DNA of 64,000 nt from the NCBI GenBank assembly GCA_905250025.1, contig CAJNOJ010000064.1:124001-188000 (forward strand), given 5' to 3'. Of this stretch, positions 59,267-64,000 are shown in pieces (position 1 is the first letter of the stretch; every line of letters starts with the position of its first letter). Under the pieces are notes generated by a model. The model was not told the origin of the DNA. It worked only from the letters and a program-made list of their open reading frames with translations, and searched no databases. The position numbers and the translations under genes were made by a program. Origin of the DNA: Adineta ricciae. Its lineage: Eukaryota; Rotifera; Eurotatoria; Adinetida; Adinetidae.

Positions 59267-60812
59267 TCAAGGAAGATCATTTATTGCCATTCGATAAGGT
59301 TTCTCTATTGTTCCCATAAGAACTTCAGCATTCGAATTCAAATCGCCGATTAATTTTCGACAGTTCTCAGACGGGCTAATCATTTCGATACCGTTAACCG
59401 TTCTACGCAATACTACGATCGTAGCTAAATCTTGATGGCCATCATTTATCATTGCTGATATTGCACCTATATCTGCATCTATAGCTGATCGAAAACGAAT
59501 GCCTGAATAAATTTCACCGGATGTTGTACGCAGAGCAGCAGCGTTTGTTGAGTCTAATCGATTCATGACATACCTTGCTTTATCAATTAACTCCCTATCT
59601 GAATATGCATCCTGCTTGGTATGTAAATTCATCGAAAGATTCAATGCTCGATCCAGATCTTTGATAATATCATGTACATTTTCTAAACCGACAGACATTC
59701 GAATCAACTGATCGGACATTTTTTCATTCGTTTCTGCTTCATACAGTGTTGATCGGTGTGTCATAATCGAAGGCGATTCGATCAGAGTTTCGCATCCACC
59801 CAGACTCACAGCAACCGTACATAATTTCAATTCACGAAGAAATCTTTTCGTATCAGCAGCCTCGTGTAAGACATAACTACACATGCCCGACGCTCCACCT
59901 TGTTTTTTGTAGATATCATGTTGAGGATGCGATGGTAAAGCTGGATAGAATACCCGATCAATTGCAGGATGACCCTCGAGAAATTGTGCGACTTGTAAAG
60001 CATTTTTCATATGCTGTCGCATGCGTATAGGAAGTGTATTTATACCTCGACGAACTAAATAACAATCAAATGGCGATAGATTCATATGTAATAATGATTG
60101 GCTTGTTTTGAGTATATCATATAAATCTTTTCGATTCGTTGATAAACATCCGCCGATAACATCCGTGTGACCATTGATGAATTTCGTCATTGATGAAAGG
60201 CAGATATCAGCGCCAAGCGTAAGTGGTGATTGATTTAACGGAGAAGCAAATGTATTGTCAACGACAACAATTATCGAAGAATCATGACTGTGAACTAGAG
60301 ATGCTATTGTTTCAATGTCCACGAGACGCATCGACGGATTTGATGGAGATTCGAGCCAAACAAGACGGGTATTCGAATGGAGATGTTTGGTTATAATCGA
60401 CGGTGTTTGCGATAAATTAATAAATGATGGATGGATTGACCAACGGCTCAGGCATGCTCTTAATAGAATAAAAAAAAACAGAATGAAACACAAACGAATG
60501 GAAATGGAGTCGTTACTGGAAAAGATTTGTTATTCCCGAATAGGCATCATCCACAATAACTGCATGATCATCCTTTTTCAAAAAACTCAAACAAACTGAA
60601 GTTGCTGCTGCTAGACCTGACGCGAATGTTAAACTTGGCTGTTGCGCTTTATCCAAACAAGTCAATGTTTCTTCTAAAGCTTGTCGCGTTGGATTTATCG
60701 ACGGTTTTTCACCATCCGATAAATATATCGGCGGGACGACTCCATTCAGCCAGAGTTTGATTTCCTCATCGGAAATTCCATCCGCATCACGATGAATACA
60801 AAACGTGTCCAT
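59267..60812 (-). CDS. PLP-dependent Cys/Met-metabolism enzyme fused to a degenerate cytidine-deaminase-like domain
   Basis: Two exons, 60812-60517 and 60458-59267; 495 residues. Residues about 1-380 are a fold-type I cystathionine gamma-synthase/lyase-like enzyme: V-V-P-P-I-Y-L near the start, N-P-T-R-x-x-L-E, A-S-G-L-A-A, W-L-E-S-P-S-N-P, V-V-D-N-T-F-A-S-P, and S-S-M-T-K-F-I-N-G-H with the PLP Lys at about 191, then S-L-G-G-C-E-T-L. Substrate (cystathionine, homocysteine or methionine) cannot be fixed. The segment normally carrying Y-x-R before N-P-T is shortened. Residues about 388-495 follow the cytidine deaminase order (A-R-Y-V-M, G-E-I-Y-S-G-I, I-G-A-I-S-A, D-L-A-T-I-V-V-L, I-S-P-S-E-N-C-R-K, L-L/N-D-L-P), but the zinc ligands are missing: C/H-A-E reads D-I-G-A and P-C-x-x-C reads P-S-E-N-C. 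Start chosen at the ATG at 60812; the longer open frame starts with GTG. Confidence 0.82.
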
Positions 60813-61141
60813 AGGCAAAAATGAAGATAAGATAACGATCGATCGTGAAATCGAATACTTGCTTTGGCAACTAGAGACATCTATCACGTGCTAATCATAA
60901 TCAGAAGATTAGATTAAACCGTGCAGCAATTATCGAATTGAGCTTATCGCAAGTATCGTCACTTATTTCTTCGTCGGTATATATTATTTCGCGATCAGAT
61001 TGGATAATCTTCTTCGTATGACTCAGTCTCATCAATTGAACAACTATAACACTCGTCTTCGTGTTCTTTTGTCCCGCGAGAAATATCGATTCTTCCTGTA
61101 AGCCTTGAAACCGAATTCAAACCGTCATTCTATTCTTCTAG
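60813..61141. other. Divergent region before CKAP5
   Basis: Short promoter space shared by the PLP-enzyme gene (-) and the CKAP5 gene (+). It ends in a pyrimidine-rich acceptor ttcttctag that touches the CKAP5 ATG. Confidence 0.5.
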
Positions 61142-64000
61142 ATGGCAACGAACGGCAACAGTGAGGACACTGATTGGCAAAAATTACCATCGGATCAAAA
61201 AGTTCAGCATAAAGTAAATCAACAGAAAGTAAAACTTGCGACAAACTCTTTATTTGAAGGCATGGAAAGCTCGCGTGACTGGTTATGAAGAATGTGTCAA
61301 ACTATTTCGTACACAAACTTCAGATCAAAGTCCTGAGTTCAATAAATATGTTGGTTTAATGAAAAAGTTCGTCATTGACTCGCACGACAATGCGCGTGAG
61401 AAAGCACTAGACGCTGTGTTTGCTTTCGTTGAAGAAGCGAGTATCGCTGGCAAGTAAGTGCAATGGAAAGATCTTTAGATATCGTACAAAAAATGATTTC
61501 CATTGGATAGAACTGTCAATGAAGTTTCTGCGGGTTTGATTACGAAATGTTTGAACGGACGACCGAAAATGAAAGAGCGAGCATTTGATATTCTGTTGAT
61601 GTACATTGAAATTGAAAAGCAAGTTGAAATCGAAGAAGAGCTCGTGAAAGGTTTAGAAAATAAACAACCAAAGATCGTACAAGCTTGCCTGGAAATTCTT
61701 CGAAGAGGATTAGCGTAAGTAATGAAGTTTATCATGCGATTTACATTGAAGATGTTTTGTAGGGAATTCGGTTCGAAAGTTCTTCCGATAAAACCGTTCC
61801 TCAAACAAGTTATTCCATTGCTTGACGATCGAGACAAAGCTGTTCGTGATGAATCGAAGTTGTTATTAGTAGAAGTTTATAAATGGATCGGCAAACAAAC
61901 ATTAACGCCGATGATTCAAAATGTCAAGCCAATCCAAGTAAATTTTACTGAAGATCTACTCTTGTTCGATTACATTTGATTTAGATGCAAGAATTGCAAA
62001 CTGAGTTCGATAAATTAGATCTGAACGGTGCTGATAAACCTCGACAGACACGTTTTCTTCGTTCACAACAAGATCTTAAACAAAAAATGGAAGATGCCAG
62101 TTGTGTACCTTCATCTGTTGTCATTGAAGATGCAAATGTTGAGAGTAAACAGTGCGGAGTACTGGAAAAATTTCACGTTGATTTGATGGATTTTAGTGCA
62201 AGAAGATCTTGATCCATTTGAAATGTTGGAAGCAGTGAATATTCTTGAACGATTGCCTAAAGATTTCTACGAAAAAATTGTATGTGTTAGACGAAGAAAC
62301 AACAACGAAACCGATTGTATTGCTTCTATTTTTTCAGGAGTCAAAGCAGTGGAAAGAACGAAAAGAAGCGCTGGATGACTTGCTAACCCTGCTAACTCAA
62401 AATCCCAAGCCAACACCTGACAGTGATTATTCTGAACTGATGAAAATTTTGAGAAAGGTAGTTTGAATATAAATACAATTAATTTCTAGGAAAATCTCCC
62501 ATGACCATTGTAGATCATAGCCAAAGATAGCAATATTCCTGTAGTTCTCATTGCTGCAAAATGTTTGACAGCATTGGCAAAGGGTTTACGAAAAGTATTC
62601 AAGAGTTATGCTTTAAATGTAAGCTTGCGTTGTTCAGAAGGATTTTTTCTTGTCATGTCGATGATCGTTTAGGTAATTGAAGTTTGTCTTGATCGATGTC
62701 GAGAGAAGAAAAACAATGTTATTGAAGTATTACGCGAAACATGTGAAGCTGCCTATCCTTCAGTAAGTTTCGAGGGTGATTTCAGTGAGAAGTTTTATTC
62801 GAATTTGTGATTAGACCAATCTGGAACAATTCTCGGAAGCAGCCGGTGCATTATTAATGCACAAGACTCCAGTCGTTCGACAATGTACTCAGCAATTTCT
62901 AACAAAGTGTTTTGCAATGGCGACTCAAGCAACATTGCCAAAGAAAGTTTTAAAAGTGTATTTACCGGTATTGATCAAGGTATTTGTCTTTCTCCATGAA
63001 GACTTGTGTGTTCGGATTGATATGAAAATGGTATTGATTTAGAATATAACAGAAGCAGATCCGACTGTACGAGACAGCGCATTTGAAAGTTTGGGAATGT
63101 TATGGAAATGTGTTGGAGAGAAGCATATTCTTCCAAATCTAACCGATTTCGATGAATTGAAGTTGAACAAAGTAAAATTAATTCAAAGTCTGAAACTTTT
63201 CATCAATATTTTATCCTTCAGATCAAAGAGTACGCGGAAAAATCCGTTCTGCTCAATCTCCGTGGTGAGCCACGTTCAGCTGCACCTATCGTTTTCCTAC
63301 CCGAACCATCAACAACACCAACAATTGCGAAAAAACCAGATAGTATTGAAGTGCCTGTTATTAAATCTGTTCCATCTAAGCCTGTACCTATCGTGAAAAA
63401 GAAACCCGTCGTAGTCGTGAAACCTTCGACACCAACGAATGAATCAGTGGAAGAGAAGAAAAGAGATTCTCGGCCGCCGAAAGTAAGACCATCTTCTACT
63501 ATTCTGAACATTAAATCTGTTCACTTACCGATCTGCTAGGCATCGGCACCACTTCGTGCACCACCTCCTCCTCCTCTTCCTCGCAGTAAACCAACAACTG
63601 TAAATACGTCTACGGCTAAATCTCGGCCAAGTACGGCTCCAATTTCAAAATCAGCGACAATCTCTACGATACAACCACGTAATCAACGTCTAGTTCCAGT
63701 TCTTCTTCCACCTACGGCAAAATCTCGCCCGAAACCACCTGTTCCTACTAATCGACGTTCATCCATCGATTCAACAGCATCAAATCTCCAACGGCAATCG
63801 ACATCTACAGGCGGTTCGACATCATCACTAAGTAGCACCAATACTCAAGCATCAAATCCATCAACACACATGGAAACACCCACATCATCATCATCAACAA
63901 CAATGTCTATACTTCGATCAGTGTCCAATGATATCATTTCCTCACCTATTTCTTCGAATTTCAATACAAAAAGTCGTATACCTATACGAAAACTCCCAAT
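61142..64000 (+). CDS. CKAP5: CKAP5/XMAP215 (TOG-domain microtubule polymerase), N-terminal part
   Basis: Exons: 61142-61213, 61260-61453, 61511-61714, 61764-61937, 61985-62144, 62197-62279, 62338-62457, 62514-62618, 62673-62762, 62815-62979, 63043-63171, 63222-63482, 63540-64000 (continues past the window). XMAP215-family proteins add tubulin at microtubule plus ends and at centrosomes/spindles. TOG1 starts at the N-terminus (W-Q-K-L-P-x-D-Q-K, W-K-A-R-V-T-G-Y-E-E, N-K-Q-P-K-I-V-Q-A-C, E-F-G-S-K, A-V-R-D-E-S-K); a linker with R-x-T-R-F-L-R-S-Q-Q and D-P-F-E-M-L-E-A-V follows; TOG2 (K-Q-W-K-E-R-K-E-A-L, A-A-K-C-L-T-A-L-A-K-G-L-R-K, P-T-V-R-D-S-A-F-E-S-L-G) reaches about 63230. Then a Pro/Ser/Thr/Lys-rich linker fills the rest. 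Later TOGs lie outside the window. Introns are 46-63 bases. Confidence 0.93.

Noticed and set aside
1..64000. tRNA, rRNA, telomeric repeats, transposons
   Set aside because: I looked for B-box-like GGTTCGA strings, telomere-type repeats and transposase or reverse-transcriptase motifs and saw none; weak or divergent elements could be missed by eye.

Overview
The window looks like nuclear DNA of a bdelloid rotifer. All evidence is internal. It is AT-rich and gene-dense, with very short GT-AG introns (mostly 50-65 bases). It carries animal genes (LIM-homeobox LHX6/8, MED21, TOG/CKAP5, TMEM181, MTCH2, STRA6-like, rhodopsin-type receptors) together with the ADP-ribosyltransferase (ART) and ART-TPR proteins I associate with bdelloids. 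Assignment to bdelloids is inference from family content; the species is not determinable here. Exon models were built by hand from reading frame, splice-site consensus and remembered family motifs; no search was run.

Layout. 0-9 kb: the 3' tip of an unknown gene, a VWC-like Cys-rich protein (+), a two-exon putative amidated neuropeptide precursor (-), a Patched-family membrane protein (-) and a MTCH2-like mitochondrial outer-membrane carrier homologue (-). 9-13.5 kb: almost empty. 13.5-25 kb: a neuropeptide-type GPCR, a PLAC8 protein, an ART-like pseudoenzyme, a lineage-type GPCR, a 10-Cys secreted peptide and an ART-TPR protein. The two ART genes share an N-terminal domain and an intron position. 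25-29 kb: a ten-exon membrane glycoprotein with a Ser/Thr-rich repeat tail and an unknown basic protein. 29-37 kb: TMEM181, whose one large intron (5.9 kb) holds a complete Pro/Gly-rich structural-type gene. 37-42 kb: peroxisomal acyl-CoA oxidase (-) divergent from mitochondrial Mn-SOD (+). 42-49.4 kb: two gamma-glutamyltransferase paralogues (-) flanking MED21 (+), with a near-identical tract shared by the paralogues. 50-55 kb: an EGF-STRA6-like receptor and an LHX6/8 regulator. 55-61 kb: a secreted protein, ALDH8A1-type dehydrogenase with an antisense gene in one intron, and a PLP enzyme fused to a degenerate cytidine-deaminase-like domain. 61-64 kb: the start of a CKAP5/XMAP215 homologue that runs off the edge.

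Most genes are unrelated housekeeping or signalling loci without operon logic. The most interesting items are the ART pair (one intact, one with catalytic residues replaced, both with the same uncharacterised N-terminal domain), the PLP/deaminase fusion, the unlisted neuropeptide precursor, the nested genes, and the conversion-like tract between the GGT copies.
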